Position numbers and translations under genes: made by a program. Positions 7,630 through 15,874 of a DNA stretch of 20,203 bases are shown here, one piece after another. Origin of the DNA: CAZCZU01 sp964503475 (GTDB taxonomy: Bacteria > Pseudomonadota > Zetaproteobacteria > Mariprofundales > Mariprofundaceae); contig CAZCZU010000043.1 of assembly GCA_964503475.1 (NCBI GenBank), positions 1 to 20,203 on the forward strand, read 5' to 3'. The first letter of the stretch is position 1, and each line of letters begins with the position of its first letter. Under the pieces are notes generated by a model that searched no databases, had not been told where the DNA came from, and saw nothing but the letters and a program-made list of their open reading frames with translations.

Positions 7630-8849
7630 TCGCCTCGCTGCTCGGCGAGGCACTGGCCGCGATGGCGGCCAACCGCCTGCGCACCTTTCTGACCGCACTC
7701 GGCATCCTGATCGGTGTGGCGGCCGTGGTGTTGATGGTGGCCATCGGGCAGGGCACCCAGACGCAGGTGAGCGAATCGATCGCCTCGATGGGTTCCAATC
7801 TCTTGATCGTGCGCTCCGGTGCTCCGCACCGGGGCGGTGTACGGGGCGGAGCCGGCAGCCTGCCGACCCTGACCGTGGGCGATGCCCAGGCGATCGGCCA
7901 GCTGTCGCGTACCGCCGAGGCCGCACCCACGGTGATGGGTTCGGTGCAGGTGGTTTATGGCCCCAACAACTGGAACAGCTCGGTCATCGGCACCACCCCC
8001 GGCTATCTCGGTATCCGCGACTGGCGGGTGGTGGAGGGGCGCGACTTTTCCGATTCGGAGGCCTTGAGCGGGGTGCGTGTGGCCCTGATCGGCCAGGAGG
8101 TGGCCCGGCAGCTCTTCGGCGATGAGGATCCGGTCGGCAAGTCGATCCGTATCCAGCGCTCGCCGTTCCGCATCATCGGCCTGCTCGATGCCAAGGGGTA
8201 GAGCCTCGGTGGCCAGAATCAGGATGATCTGCTGATCGTGCCGCTGGTGACGGCCCAGCGGCAGCTGTTCGGTAGTCAGTTTCAGGGGACCGTGGCGATG
8301 GTGATGGTGCAGGCCAATGAAGCCTCACAGATGACGGGGCTGGAGAACGATATCCGCCAGCTGTTGCGCCAGCGTCATCACCTGCATGCCCGGGCCGAGG
8401 ATGATTTCCGCATCACCAATATGACCGAAGTGAGCGAGACCGCCTCCGAGGTGACCGGCATGCTCTCGATTCTGCTCGGGGCGATCGCCTCGATCTCGCT
8501 CTTTGTCGGCGGTATCGGCATCATGAATATCATGATGGTGTCGGTGACCGAGCGGACGCGCGAGATTGGCATCCGCATGGCTATCGGTGCGCGGCGGCGC
8601 GATATCCTGCTGCAATTCCTGCTCGAATCGGTGATTATCACCATGGCCGGAGGGATCGTCGGTATCATTACCGGTATCGGCCTTGCCCGGCTTGCCACCC
8701 GCATGTTCGATGTCTGGACGGCGATTACCGCCATGCCGGTGCTGCTCGCCTTCGGTGTTTCGGTGGCCGTAGGCATCTTTTTCGGCCTCTATCCGGCTCG
8801 CAAGGCGGCACGCATGCGCCCGATCGATGCCCTGCGTTACCAGGGCTAG
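7626..8849 (+). pseudogene. MacB-like ABC permease interrupted by an amber codon
   Basis: The full reading frame would give 407 codons with the MacB/FtsX permease plan. There is an N-terminal membrane helix (RLRTFLTALGILIGVAAVVLMVAIG), a periplasmic MacB core domain, and three C-terminal helices beginning at LLGAIASISLFVGGIGIMNIMMVSVTERTREIGIRMAIGARRRDI. Codon 192 at 8199-8201 is TAG, between GLLDAKG and SLGGQNQDDLLIVP. The frame continues unbroken on both sides and homology is uninterrupted, so a single-base change (for example CAG to TAG) is the simplest cause. The N-terminal piece 7626-8201 lacks the three C-terminal helices and cannot work alone; a GTG at 8238 could restart the second piece. 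Unless the stop is suppressed or a sequencing error, the exporter is inactive. Confidence 0.85.
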
Positions 8850-8870
8850 GTATTCGCAGGAACGCGCGGC

Positions 8871-9285
8871 CTAACCCTTCAGAAGGGTGTGCAGGGTCTG
8901 ACTCAGTTCGCCGACGGAGAAGGGCTTGCTGATAATCGGGATTTCGTTCAGTGCCACCTCGCCGGAGATATTGCTGCGATCGTAGCCGGTCGCAAAGATG
9001 ATCTTCGCATCCGGATTGATCAGCCGGATCGCCTCGAAGGCCTCCTTGCCGCCCATCCGTGGCATGACCACGTCGAGGATCACCACATCGATCTCCCGTT
9101 GCCGCTCCTGGTAGCGTTCGACGGCCTCCTGACCATCCGCGGCCGTCAGCACCCGGTAGCCCAGGCTCTCCAGTACCTCGCGATGGGTGGCTAGGGCCTC
9201 TGCATGGTCATCGACCAGCAACACCGTTTCGTTGCCGCCTTTTTCCACATGTGCCTTTATCTCCTCCTGCAGTACCTTCTCGGCA
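8871..9285 (-). pseudogene. receiver domain of the hybrid kinase, out of frame with the kinase part
   Basis: Reading from the homopolymer at 9286-9292, this frame gives AEKVLQEEIKAHVEKGGNE and then a complete response-regulator receiver. Its features are the acidic pair in VLLVDD, the phospho-acceptor Asp in DVVILDVVMPRMGG, the Thr of IIFATGY and the Lys of IISKPF. It has no convincing start codon of its own near the boundary and follows the kinase directly. It is therefore best explained as the C-terminal receiver of a hybrid kinase, shifted by one base. Removing one C from the run of seven on the coding strand joins the two frames as LPLLPPAEKVLQ. The gene ends with a palindrome (ACCCTTCAGAAGGGT at 8874-8888), facing the permease gene. 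Confidence 0.75.
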
Positions 9286-11850
9286 GGGGGGGAGAAGCGG
9301 CAGGTAGATATGGAAGCAGGCGCCTTTGCCATCTTTCGATTCGGCGGTGACGATGCCGTTGTGGGATTCGATGGCACCATACACCATCGACAGGCCCAGG
9401 CCGGTACCCTTGCCGACCGCCTTGGTGGTGAAAAAGGGTTCGAAGAGGTGGGGCATATCCTCTTTCTTGATGCCGTGGCCATTGTCGCACACCGTGATGC
9501 GGGCAAACTGTTCGCTGGTGAGCTGCGTATGACGGGCCTTGAAGGCCTTGTCGGCCGTAAAGCGGGTCAGGCTGATCTCGATGCGCGGGCTTTGTGCATC
9601 GTGCACGGCATCACGGGCATTGTTGATCAGGTTGATCATCACCTGCTGCAGCAGGTTGATATCGCCCTGGATGTGCAGGTCTTCGCCGGCGACATCGGTA
9701 TGCAGCTCGATGTTTTCCGGCAGGGAGATGCGATGCAGCTTGACGGTCTCCTTCAGGAAGGAGGTGAGGGAGACCGGTGCCATCTCCGGGCGCGCCTTGC
9801 GCGAGAAGGTGAGCAGCTGCTTGATCATGCCGGCCGCCCGGAACGAGAGCTTTTCCACCGTCTCCAGGCGTTCGGTGACGCGCGGCATCCCCTTCAGCTC
9901 ATGTTTGGCCAGGAAGAGGTTGCCGGTGATGCCGGCCAGGGTGTTGTTGAAGTCGTGGGCAATGCCGCCGACCAGCGTGCCGACCGCCTCCATCTTCTGC
10001 GACTGATGGAACTGCGCTTCCAGATCCTCGTACTCCTGCAGATCCTGCTGGATGCCGATGTAGTGGGTGGTTTCGCCATGCCTGTTGAGAATCGGCGAGA
10101 TGGTGAGCATGGCGGGATAGAAGCTGCCATCCTTCTTGCGATCGACCATGCGTCCGTGCCATGTGTCGCCACGGTTGATGGTCGCCCACATCTCGGTGTA
10201 GAGCTGCTTCTCCTGCATGCCGCTGTTGAGCATGCGCAGTGTCTGGCCAATGGCTTCCGTTTCCGTGTAGCCGGTAATGTCGCAGAAGGCCGGGTTGACG
10301 TATTCGATCACCCCTTCGGCATCGGTGATGATGATCGCCTCGCCGCTCTGCTGCATGGCGCGCGACAGCAGCCGGATACGCTCCTCGGCCTGTTTGCGTG
10401 CCGTGATATCGCTGTAGGTACCGACCAGGCGCAGGGCCCGGCCATACTCATCACGGCTGATCACCTTGCCGCGGGCCAGCACCCAGATGTACTGGCCGCT
10501 GGTGTGGCGAACCCGCTTTTCGACAATGTATTCCGGCGTTTCGCCGTTCAGGTGGCGCTGCAGGGCCTGGTCCACCCGTTCGGCATCGTCCGGGTGGATG
10601 TGATCGCGCCATGCGTCGAAATCGAACGGGGTATCGTCGGGAAGCCCCAGCATCTGGCGGAAGCGGGGGGAGAAGAAGACCTCGTTTTTGTCGAGATCCC
10701 AGTCCCAGACCCCGTCACCACTCCCCTCCAGAGCATAGCTCCAGCGCTCCTCGCTCTCGCGCAGCGATGTGGTCAGTGTACGCGCCATCAGCTCCGCCTT
10801 GCGACGGGTGTTGAACAGGGTCCAGGAGAGCAGGATCAGCAGCAGGCCGATCATCACCAGGCCTGCCTCCTCCTTGTAGAGCGAGCCCATGCCAATGGTG
10901 CGGGCATAGGAGGGGAGGGCATCGAAGTGGAGCACCCAACGCCGCCCGGCAGTCTCCAGCGGCAGGGTCTGATGGATCAGCATTGCGCTCTCAACAGTGT
11001 TGGCGGCTGCCCGTTCATCGGAGAAGCTGTCATAGAGCAGGTTGTCCGGGGTACGGTCTTTGCTGTCGTAGATACGCAGGCGGATATCCCTGGAAAGATG
11101 GCCCAGCATCCCCTCGATCAGATTGTCCATGCGGTAGGGGCTGTAGACCCAGCCGATCAGTGCCTGGCGCCGCTCGGCGACCGTCTGCAGCTTCGCCCCT
11201 TTCCGGTAGAGCGGCACGTAGAGAAGGGTGCCGGCCTGCGGTGCCTTGTTGGTCTCCTGTACCAGCATGACCCTGCCGGTAAGCGCCGGAAGGCCGCTGT
11301 CGCGGGCGCGTGCCATCGCCTCGTGGCGTGTGGGTTCGGAGAACATGTCGTAGCCGAAGGCGCGCCGGTTGCGCCAGTCGAATGGCTCCAGATAGACAAT
11401 GGCACTGTAGGGATCACGTTTCCCCTCGGGCCAGACCTGGTAATCGGGAAAGCCTTCGTCACGAATCTCTTTTTCATGCGCAGAAAGCTTCGAGGCAGGA
11501 ATGGTGACGGCATAGCCCACACTCTGGATGCCCGGATAATCCTTCTCCAGTTCGAGGCTGGAGACATAATCGTGCCACTCATGGCGTGAAACGGCATGCG
11601 AGGCGTAAAAGAGACTGCGTCCGCCTTTAAGAATCTGTCCGTAGGCGGTCATGCGTTCGGCGATTCGGGTTTTGACCTCGGTGATATCGGCTTCGAACTC
11701 ATCCTGCAGATACTGTTGCCGCTGCTCGTTGAGAACGTGCCAGAAATAGACAACCAGGGCTGAGACCAGCACGGCCATCAGCAGCGTGGCCATCACAACC
11801 TTCTGCAGGCCATCGGATGAGGATATACTTGGATCACGGTCTACCGGCAA
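9208..11850 (-). CDS. CHASE/PAS sensor histidine kinase (hybrid kinase with frameshifted receiver)
   Basis: Domains in order: a membrane helix (about residues 18-38), an extracytoplasmic CHASE-type sensor region, a second helix (AGLVMIGLLLILLSWTLF), a PAS domain (SGDGVWDWDLDKNEVFF), a second PAS with PAC (GEAIIITDAEGVIEYVNPAF), a phospho-acceptor helix with GGIAHDFNNTLAGI, and an HATPase with the N-box INLINNARDAV, CDNGHGI and GKGTGLGLSMV. It would sense an outside signal and pass phosphate to its own receiver. I chose the TTG at 11850 because AGGAG lies six bases upstream and the first helix follows; the frame is open to 12141 but that part overlaps the exonuclease gene. The frame runs past the natural junction at 9286-9292 into about 25 unrelated residues. 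With one base removed the protein would be about 992 residues. Confidence 0.85.
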   Translation of the reverse strand: MPVDRDPSISSSDGLQKVVMATLLMAVLVSALVVYFWHVLNEQRQQYLQDEFEADITEVKTRIAERMTAYGQILKGGRSLFYASHAVSRHEWHDYVSSLELEKDYPGIQSVGYAVTIPASKLSAHEKEIRDEGFPDYQVWPEGKRDPYSAIVYLEPFDWRNRRAFGYDMFSEPTRHEAMARARDSGLPALTGRVMLVQETNKAPQAGTLLYVPLYRKGAKLQTVAERRQALIGWVYSPYRMDNLIEGMLGHLSRDIRLRIYDSKDRTPDNLLYDSFSDERAAANTVESAMLIHQTLPLETAGRRWVLHFDALPSYARTIGMGSLYKEEAGLVMIGLLLILLSWTLFNTRRKAELMARTLTTSLRESEERWSYALEGSGDGVWDWDLDKNEVFFSPRFRQMLGLPDDTPFDFDAWRDHIHPDDAERVDQALQRHLNGETPEYIVEKRVRHTSGQYIWVLARGKVISRDEYGRALRLVGTYSDITARKQAEERIRLLSRAMQQSGEAIIITDAEGVIEYVNPAFCDITGYTETEAIGQTLRMLNSGMQEKQLYTEMWATINRGDTWHGRMVDRKKDGSFYPAMLTISPILNRHGETTHYIGIQQDLQEYEDLEAQFHQSQKMEAVGTLVGGIAHDFNNTLAGITGNLFLAKHELKGMPRVTERLETVEKLSFRAAGMIKQLLTFSRKARPEMAPVSLTSFLKETVKLHRISLPENIELHTDVAGEDLHIQGDINLLQQVMINLINNARDAVHDAQSPRIEISLTRFTADKAFKARHTQLTSEQFARITVCDNGHGIKKEDMPHLFEPFFTTKAVGKGTGLGLSMVYGAIESHNGIVTAESKDGKGACFHIYLPLLPPCREGTAGGDKGTCGKRRQRNGVAGR

Positions 11851-11942
11851 CGGAGTCTCCTGTTGCGTTTCCTGCGCGCGAAAGGGGATGTTCCTATCGT
11901 AACGCGGGCAATCTCTTTGGACAATCCACAGGTTGTATGGTT

Positions 11943-12860
11943 TTAGCGGCCGGTTTCGCGTACGGAATAACGATCCTGCGGCGTGATGTCGCGCGCCTGG
12001 AAAGCATTCGCCTTGCCGTTGTAAATCTCCTGCTGCAACCAGGCACATTCCGCTTCGTAGGCGGAATCGCTGACAGCCTTGCTCCATACCCCGCGTTTGC
12101 TGCCGCCATTGCGATCGGCATATTGAAAGCCGGGCAGCCACTGGTAGCCGTTGGCGCGCAGCAGATCCTTTTTATCGAAGGCTGCATGGGTGGCAAACAG
12201 GCGGCGTACCGGCTGACGTGCCGCCTCCAGCAGGGCTGCCATCACGGCCTGGTTGGAAATCGGCAATGGTCGGCTGAGCAGGTGCAGGGTGGCTTCGGCA
12301 TCGTTGACGGCCCGGTGCCCTTCGAAGAAAAAACCGAGGATATAGGCGATGTAATCGAGCTTGCGGCCATGGATGTTCTCGGCCTGCCAGTCGATATCGT
12401 TCAGGGTGCAGGCCCAGTTGCACTCGATCGCTTTCGGCAGGCGCCGCTCGATCATCGGCCGGTCGAAGCCGGCATTGTGAGCGATAACGAGATCCGCTTT
12501 TTCCAGCCATGCATTGATTTCGGCGTCATCCAGGCGCTGATCCTTCAGCATGGCATCGTCGATGCCGGTCAGCTGTTTGACGATATCGGAGAGCGGCGTG
12601 CCCGGATCCTCGAAGCCATCGTAGCTGTGCAGTACGCGGTAGATGCGGCCGGAGCCGGCATCGTATTCGAAGGCGACGAAGCCGAGCTCGATAATCCTGT
12701 CCTGTTCGGTGTTCAGGCCCGTGGCCTCGACATCGATGGTCAGGCCGATGCGCGGTGTGTGCGGTGTGCCTTCGCTGTAGTGATCGGGCATACGCAGGCG
12801 CTGGATGATGCGATAGTCATCCGAAGCCTGAAGTTGGCGAATCGCCTCTTGCTCGTCCAT
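11943..12860 (-). CDS. DnaQ-fold 3'-5' exonuclease (DEDDh)
   Basis: This 305-residue protein has an exonuclease domain with all three DEDDh motifs: Exo I in TIDVEATGL (about residues 41-49), Exo II in VIAHNAGFDRPMIE (about 125-138) and Exo III in HRAVNDAEATLHLL (about 182-195). Family members digest single-stranded DNA or RNA from the 3' end using two metal ions. The region after about residue 215 (RRLFATHAAFDKKDLLRANGYQW, GVWSKAV) is a conserved-looking extension that I do not recognise as a known domain. GGAGG precedes the ATG by five bases. The gene is transcribed toward the kinase with a 92-base gap, and it diverges from the S24 peptidase gene. Its cellular role cannot be assigned. Confidence 0.87.
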   Translation of the reverse strand: MDEQEAIRQLQASDDYRIIQRLRMPDHYSEGTPHTPRIGLTIDVEATGLNTEQDRIIELGFVAFEYDAGSGRIYRVLHSYDGFEDPGTPLSDIVKQLTGIDDAMLKDQRLDDAEINAWLEKADLVIAHNAGFDRPMIERRLPKAIECNWACTLNDIDWQAENIHGRKLDYIAYILGFFFEGHRAVNDAEATLHLLSRPLPISNQAVMAALLEAARQPVRRLFATHAAFDKKDLLRANGYQWLPGFQYADRNGGSKRGVWSKAVSDSAYEAECAWLQQEIYNGKANAFQARDITPQDRYSVRETGR

Positions 12861-12976
12861 GCCTGCCTCCGTGCCTCTTGAATCGGCAGCCGCAACTCTG
12901 CACGGGTGGCGTATAAGGGCAATAACGGCGCTTTCCTTTTGACTGCGGGCCGACTAAGTTTGAATCTGGATTAATG

Positions 12977-13125
12977 GGGATGCTGATTTACTGGCTTCCT
13001 GCCAAAAATCAGCACGTCATCCCAAAAGGCGGTTTCGGGATGGCTCCCAAAATCAACGACGCATGTCGCCGATTTTGGCGGGCTGTCCTTAGCCCGCACG
13101 GATACGCAGCGAGAGAGGCGTATCC
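12977..13125 (+). other. run of consecutive hairpins, possible structured leader RNA or MITE-like element
   Basis: Five inverted repeats lie almost end to end. They are TGCTGATTT/AAATCAGCA (12981-13014, with an inner TGGC/GCCA), CATCCC/GGGATG (13018-13042), CCAAAATC/GATTTTGG (13047-13078, inner CGAC/GTCG), GCGGGCT/AGCCCGC (13078-13097) and GGATACGC/GCGTATCC (13100-13125). CATCCC at 13018 can instead pair with GGGATG at 12977-12982, so alternative folds are possible. The array ends 21 bases before the S24 peptidase ATG. It fills most of the 12861-13146 gap, which holds no supported gene. Confidence 0.6.
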
Positions 13126-13146
13126 ATTAAACAAGGGGAGGGCACC

Positions 13147-13617
13147 ATGAGCGATAACATCCACCTGCTGATTCCGAAAGAGAAGGATACCCGGCCCGTC
13201 TGGCCGGCCGATGCCGAGGTATTGCCGGTGGAGGCCGCCCCGATGGTGGAGATTCCGCTGCTGGGCTGGGTGGCGGCAGGCCAGCCGCTCGACCTCTTTG
13301 AGTTTCAGGAGCGTGTGGCCGTACCGGCGAGCATGGTGCGCAAGGATTGCTATGCCCTGCGCGTGCGCGGCAACTCGATGATCGACGACAACATCGAGGA
13401 TGGCGATGTCATCGTGGTCGAGAAACGGGCCACGGCCGAGAATGGCCAGTCGGTGGTTGCCATGATCAATGGCGAGACGGTGACCCTGAAGCGCTTCTAC
13501 ATCGAGAAAGACGGTATTCGCCTGCAGCCGGCCAATCCGGAGCTGAAACCGATCTACATCAAGAACGAAGAGATCCAGATTCTCGGTGTGGTGATGGGTG
13601 TGATCCGCACACCTTGA
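13147..13617 (+). CDS. LexA/UmuD-type S24 peptidase without a DNA-binding domain
   Basis: This 156-residue protein matches the C-terminal half of LexA. The self-cleavage Ala-Gly is in LLGWVAAGQP (A44-G45), the nucleophile Ser in VRGNSMIDDNIEDGD (S77) and the general base Lys in ETVTLKRFY (K115), followed by a LexA-like end (EIQILGVVMGVIRTP). Spacings of 32 and 38 residues are close to the 34 and 37 of E. coli LexA. Only about 35 residues precede the cleavage region and they show no winged helix-turn-helix, so it cannot bind DNA as LexA does. UmuD has this headless form, but no umuC is present. GGGGAGGG five bases before the ATG is a strong ribosome-binding site and also a KOPS-like octamer. 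No LexA box was seen upstream. Confidence 0.82.
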   Translation: MSDNIHLLIPKEKDTRPVWPADAEVLPVEAAPMVEIPLLGWVAAGQPLDLFEFQERVAVPASMVRKDCYALRVRGNSMIDDNIEDGDVIVVEKRATAENGQSVVAMINGETVTLKRFYIEKDGIRLQPANPELKPIYIKNEEIQILGVVMGVIRTP

Positions 13618-13657
13618 TCATTGCGCTTGAAAATCAACAGGTTAAAGAGATTCTTTC

Positions 13658-14197
13658 ATGAAAAATCCGGCCCGCGTGCAGCTGGTGGAATGCACTTTCC
13701 GCCAGCACGGCGAAGCGATTCGCAGCATTTTCAACGAGGTCATTGCCAACTCCACGGCGCTCTATGATTACCGTCCGCGCGACTCCGCCAGCATCCGGGC
13801 GTGGTTTCATGACAAGGCAGCAGGTGACTGGCCGGTGATCGGTATTGAGGATGGGCAGGGGATGCTTCTCGGCTTCGCCAGTTACGGCAGCTTTCGCCCC
13901 TGGGCAGCCTATAAGTATAGTGTCGAACATGCCGTCTATGTGCACAGCGAGCAGCGCGGACGCGGCATCGGGTGCCTGCTGATGCAGGCGTTGATCGCCC
14001 GGGCCGAAGGTGCGCAGTACCACACGATGATTGGCGGCATTGATCAGGATAACCGTGCCAGCATCGCCCTGCACGAAAGTCTGGGATTCATCCATGCCGG
14101 CACCATGCGTCAGGTGGCTTTCAAGTTTGGGCGCTGGCTCGACCTGGCGTTCTATCAGCTTGTGCTGACCACCCCCGCACAACCACAGGATGGCTGA
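13658..14197 (+). CDS. GNAT N-acetyltransferase, MnaT/phosphinothricin acetyltransferase type
   Basis: This 179-residue cytoplasmic enzyme has the GNAT fold. The acetyl-CoA loop is EQRGRGIGCLLMQALI (about residues 98-113), preceded by YSVEHAVYVHS. The C-terminal motif is IGGIDQDNRASIALHESLGF (about 125-144), followed by VAFKFGRWLDLAFYQL. The combination of YxxFRPW-like (YGSFRPWAAYKYSVEHAVYV) and KFGRWLD is typical of the Pat/MnaT branch, which acetylates methionine sulfone/sulfoximine, phosphinothricin or N-terminal methionine-type amines. The exact substrate is not predictable. It begins 40 bases after the S24 peptidase gene on the same strand and may share its transcript. Confidence 0.88.
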   Translation: MKNPARVQLVECTFRQHGEAIRSIFNEVIANSTALYDYRPRDSASIRAWFHDKAAGDWPVIGIEDGQGMLLGFASYGSFRPWAAYKYSVEHAVYVHSEQRGRGIGCLLMQALIARAEGAQYHTMIGGIDQDNRASIALHESLGFIHAGTMRQVAFKFGRWLDLAFYQLVLTTPAQPQDG

Positions 14198-14221
14198 ACG
14201 GCATATGTCGTAAAGCGGCGG

Positions 14222-14249
14222 GGCAGGGCAGCCGGAGCTGTTGCCTGCC
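14222..14249. terminator. possible bidirectional terminator hairpin between convergent genes
   Basis: GGCAGGGCAGC pairs with GCTGTTGCCTGCC around a CGGA loop, with a small mismatch. It lies between the acetyltransferase (+) and ppnP (-), where a shared terminator is expected. There is no U-tract on either strand, so this is tentative. A KOPS-like GGGCAGGG overlaps it at 14221-14228. Confidence 0.35.
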
Positions 14250-14268
14250 TGTGACGCCGGCTGAAAGC

Positions 14269-14550
14269 CTACCTGTAGAGGCAGAGGTAGGCGGTCTCTT
14301 CGGAAATGCGCACGCCGAACTTCTGATCTTTCTCGATGGTAAACTCTTCACCCTTGGCAATGGTCTTCCAGCTGTCCGAGCCCGGCAGCTTCACGTCCAT
14401 GGCGCCGGAGGTCACCGACATGATCTCTTTTGTCGAGGTGCCGAATTCGTATTCGCCCGCAGCCATGACCCCGATGGTGGCCGGGCCAGCGGCTGTTTCG
14501 AAGGCGATGGATTTGACCTTGCCGTCAAAGTATTCGTTGGTTTTGAACAT
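14269..14550 (-). CDS. ppnP: pyrimidine/purine nucleoside phosphorylase PpnP (YaiE, DUF1255)
   Basis: This 93-residue cupin-fold protein is the same length as E. coli PpnP (94). It opens with FKTNEYFDGKVKSIAFE, continues with TIGVMAAGEYEFGTSTKEIMSVTSGAMDVKLPG and ends EETAYLCLYR, matching the family's NEYFxGKVKSI, GVMxxGEYxF and YLCxY signatures. PpnP cleaves a broad range of nucleosides with phosphate to give base and ribose 1-phosphate, a salvage role in the cytoplasm. It is a single gene transcribed toward the acetyltransferase, with a separate promoter expected between 14551 and 14688. The start is firm because the conserved sequence begins at residue 2. Confidence 0.92.
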   Translation of the reverse strand: MFKTNEYFDGKVKSIAFETAAGPATIGVMAAGEYEFGTSTKEIMSVTSGAMDVKLPGSDSWKTIAKGEEFTIEKDQKFGVRISEETAYLCLYR

Positions 14551-14688
14551 CGATTACATCCTTGAAATGAAATCGGCGCACTATGCCGTCACCGGCGCAT
14601 TTGCCAAGCGCTTCGCGCAGCGGGCCGGCGCGCATGCGGCATCTTTGAGCTATGATGGGCAAAAGGTTCATCGTTCAGGGAGGGTTCT

Positions 14689-15153
14689 ATGATCAGGGTC
14701 ATAAAGTTCTTGTTTCTTGTTTGCAGCCTGCTGGCTTCTGCGGCCGCTTTTGCCGCCGATCTGTCCAAGGCGGCCATCCACGATATGTTGGCAACCGTGG
14801 ATGCCGGTATTGCCAATAAAAATGCGCATGGTATCGAAAAGCTGTTCAGCGATCGGGCGACCATCACCATGCATGTGAATGCCGGCGGCCAATCCCGCAC
14901 GGCAACGATCTCCAAAGCCGAGTATTTCAAAACCCTGCGCCAGGGGTGGGGCATGTATGACGATTACCAGTACAACCGCTCCAATCTGAAAATCGATCTG
15001 CAGGGCCGCAAGGCCGTAGTGAGCGATACCATTCGCGAAACGATTACGACCCGGGGGCATAAACTGACCGCAACCACCGATGAAGAGGTGACCGTGGAAC
15101 TGGTCAACGGCAAGCCATTGATCACGAAAGTTGAGGGTTATACCCGTATGTAA
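14689..15153 (+). CDS. secreted small NTF2-like (SnoaL/DUF4440-type) protein
   Basis: This 154-residue protein has a signal peptide ending in ASAAAFA about residue 23, so it should be periplasmic. The mature part has alternating helices and long strands. An N-terminal helix reads AAIHDMLATVDAGIANKNAHGIEKLFSDRATITMH, followed by TISKAEYFKTLRQGW and strands such as SNLKIDLQGRKAVVSDTIRETITTRGHKLTATTDEEVTVELVNGKPLITKVEGY. This pattern of helix, acid or base at LFSD, then curved sheet, is that of NTF2/SnoaL-fold proteins. No catalytic residues can be assigned. GGGAGG six bases upstream supports the ATG. It ends 11 bases from the convergent yceH stop. Confidence 0.7.
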   Translation: MIRVIKFLFLVCSLLASAAAFAADLSKAAIHDMLATVDAGIANKNAHGIEKLFSDRATITMHVNAGGQSRTATISKAEYFKTLRQGWGMYDDYQYNRSNLKIDLQGRKAVVSDTIRETITTRGHKLTATTDEEVTVELVNGKPLITKVEGYTRM

Positions 15154-15164
15154 TCGGGCTAAAT

Positions 15165-15818
15165 TTACAGGCCGTTCAGCTCCCGTAGCTGGCGCACCTC
15201 CTCCTGAAGGCGCGCCACGGTCTCTTCCAGAGCTGCCAGGCGCGTCTCCATGGCGTTTCGGGTTGGCGCCGGAGTGGCGGCAGGGGAGTGATCCGCTGCC
15301 GGCACCCCGCACAGCAGGTGGGTGTAGCGATCCTCGCGCTGGCCCGCAGTCCGGGGAATCAGAATGGCAATCGGCTCTTCGCGTTCGATCAGGCCTTCGA
15401 GCAGCTGCTGGATTTCATGATTGTCGGCAAAATCGACCATGCGCTGCGTATTGGTGCGTATCTCGTTCAGGGTCTGGGCACCACGCAATAGCAGTACGCA
15501 TACAATCGCGCGCTCCTTGCTGTTCAGGGAGAGTTTGCGCGAAAGATGCTGCTCGAAGCGGTCGGCACGACCATGCATGTTGGCCGTGACCAGCCCTTCG
15601 TGGCGCAGTTCGTTGATCACCCGGCCAAGCTCGCTGTTATCCAGGTTCATCACCGGATTGCGGCTGCTCTTCTGATTGCAGGCGGACAACAGGGCGTTAA
15701 GGGTGAGGGGATAGTAGTCGGGCGTGGTCATCTGCTTCTCCATCAGGCTGCCCAGTACCCGGGCCTGAACAGCGGTCAGCATCGCCTCCGTAGTCTCATG
15801 TTCCGTTGCCTGATCCAT
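15165..15818 (-). CDS. yceH: YceH family protein (DUF480)
   Basis: This 217-residue protein carries the DUF480 signatures. LTAVQARVLGSLMEKQMTTPDYYPLTLNALLSACNQKSSRNPVM (about residues 14-57) is followed by VINELRHEGLVTANMHGRADRFEQHLSRKLSLNSKERAIVCVLLLRGAQTLNEIRTNTQRM. The fold is two winged-helix domains, but a DNA-binding function has not, to my knowledge, been shown. The C-terminus is a short coiled coil (METRLAALEETVARLQEEVRQLREL), as is usual in the family. It is on the same strand as tex, which lies upstream of it with a hairpin between them. Confidence 0.9.
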   Translation of the reverse strand: MDQATEHETTEAMLTAVQARVLGSLMEKQMTTPDYYPLTLNALLSACNQKSSRNPVMNLDNSELGRVINELRHEGLVTANMHGRADRFEQHLSRKLSLNSKERAIVCVLLLRGAQTLNEIRTNTQRMVDFADNHEIQQLLEGLIEREEPIAILIPRTAGQREDRYTHLLCGVPAADHSPAATPAPTRNAMETRLAALEETVARLQEEVRQLRELNGL

Positions 15819-15851
15819 ACCTTAACCCCCTGTTGTATTTACCTGATTGCA

Positions 15852-15867
15852 AAGGGCTTATGCCCTT
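15852..15867 (-). terminator. hairpin after tex
   Basis: AAGGGC-TTAT-GCCCTT is a perfect 6-base stem starting seven bases past the tex stop codon. On the minus strand it is followed by TTGCAATC rather than a long U-run, so it may be a weak terminator or a 3' protecting hairpin ahead of yceH. Confidence 0.4.
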
Positions 15868-15874
15868 CGGCCTG

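Noticed and set aside
9187..11589. An 800-codon open frame on the + strand
   Set aside because: It runs antisense to the histidine kinase, whose frame has clear PAS, HATPase and receiver motifs. The + frame shows no recognisable domain and is a by-product of GC-rich codon use.
12861..13146. A LexA box upstream of the S24 peptidase gene
   Set aside because: No CTG-N10-CAG type site was found by eye in the gap, so SOS control is not claimed.
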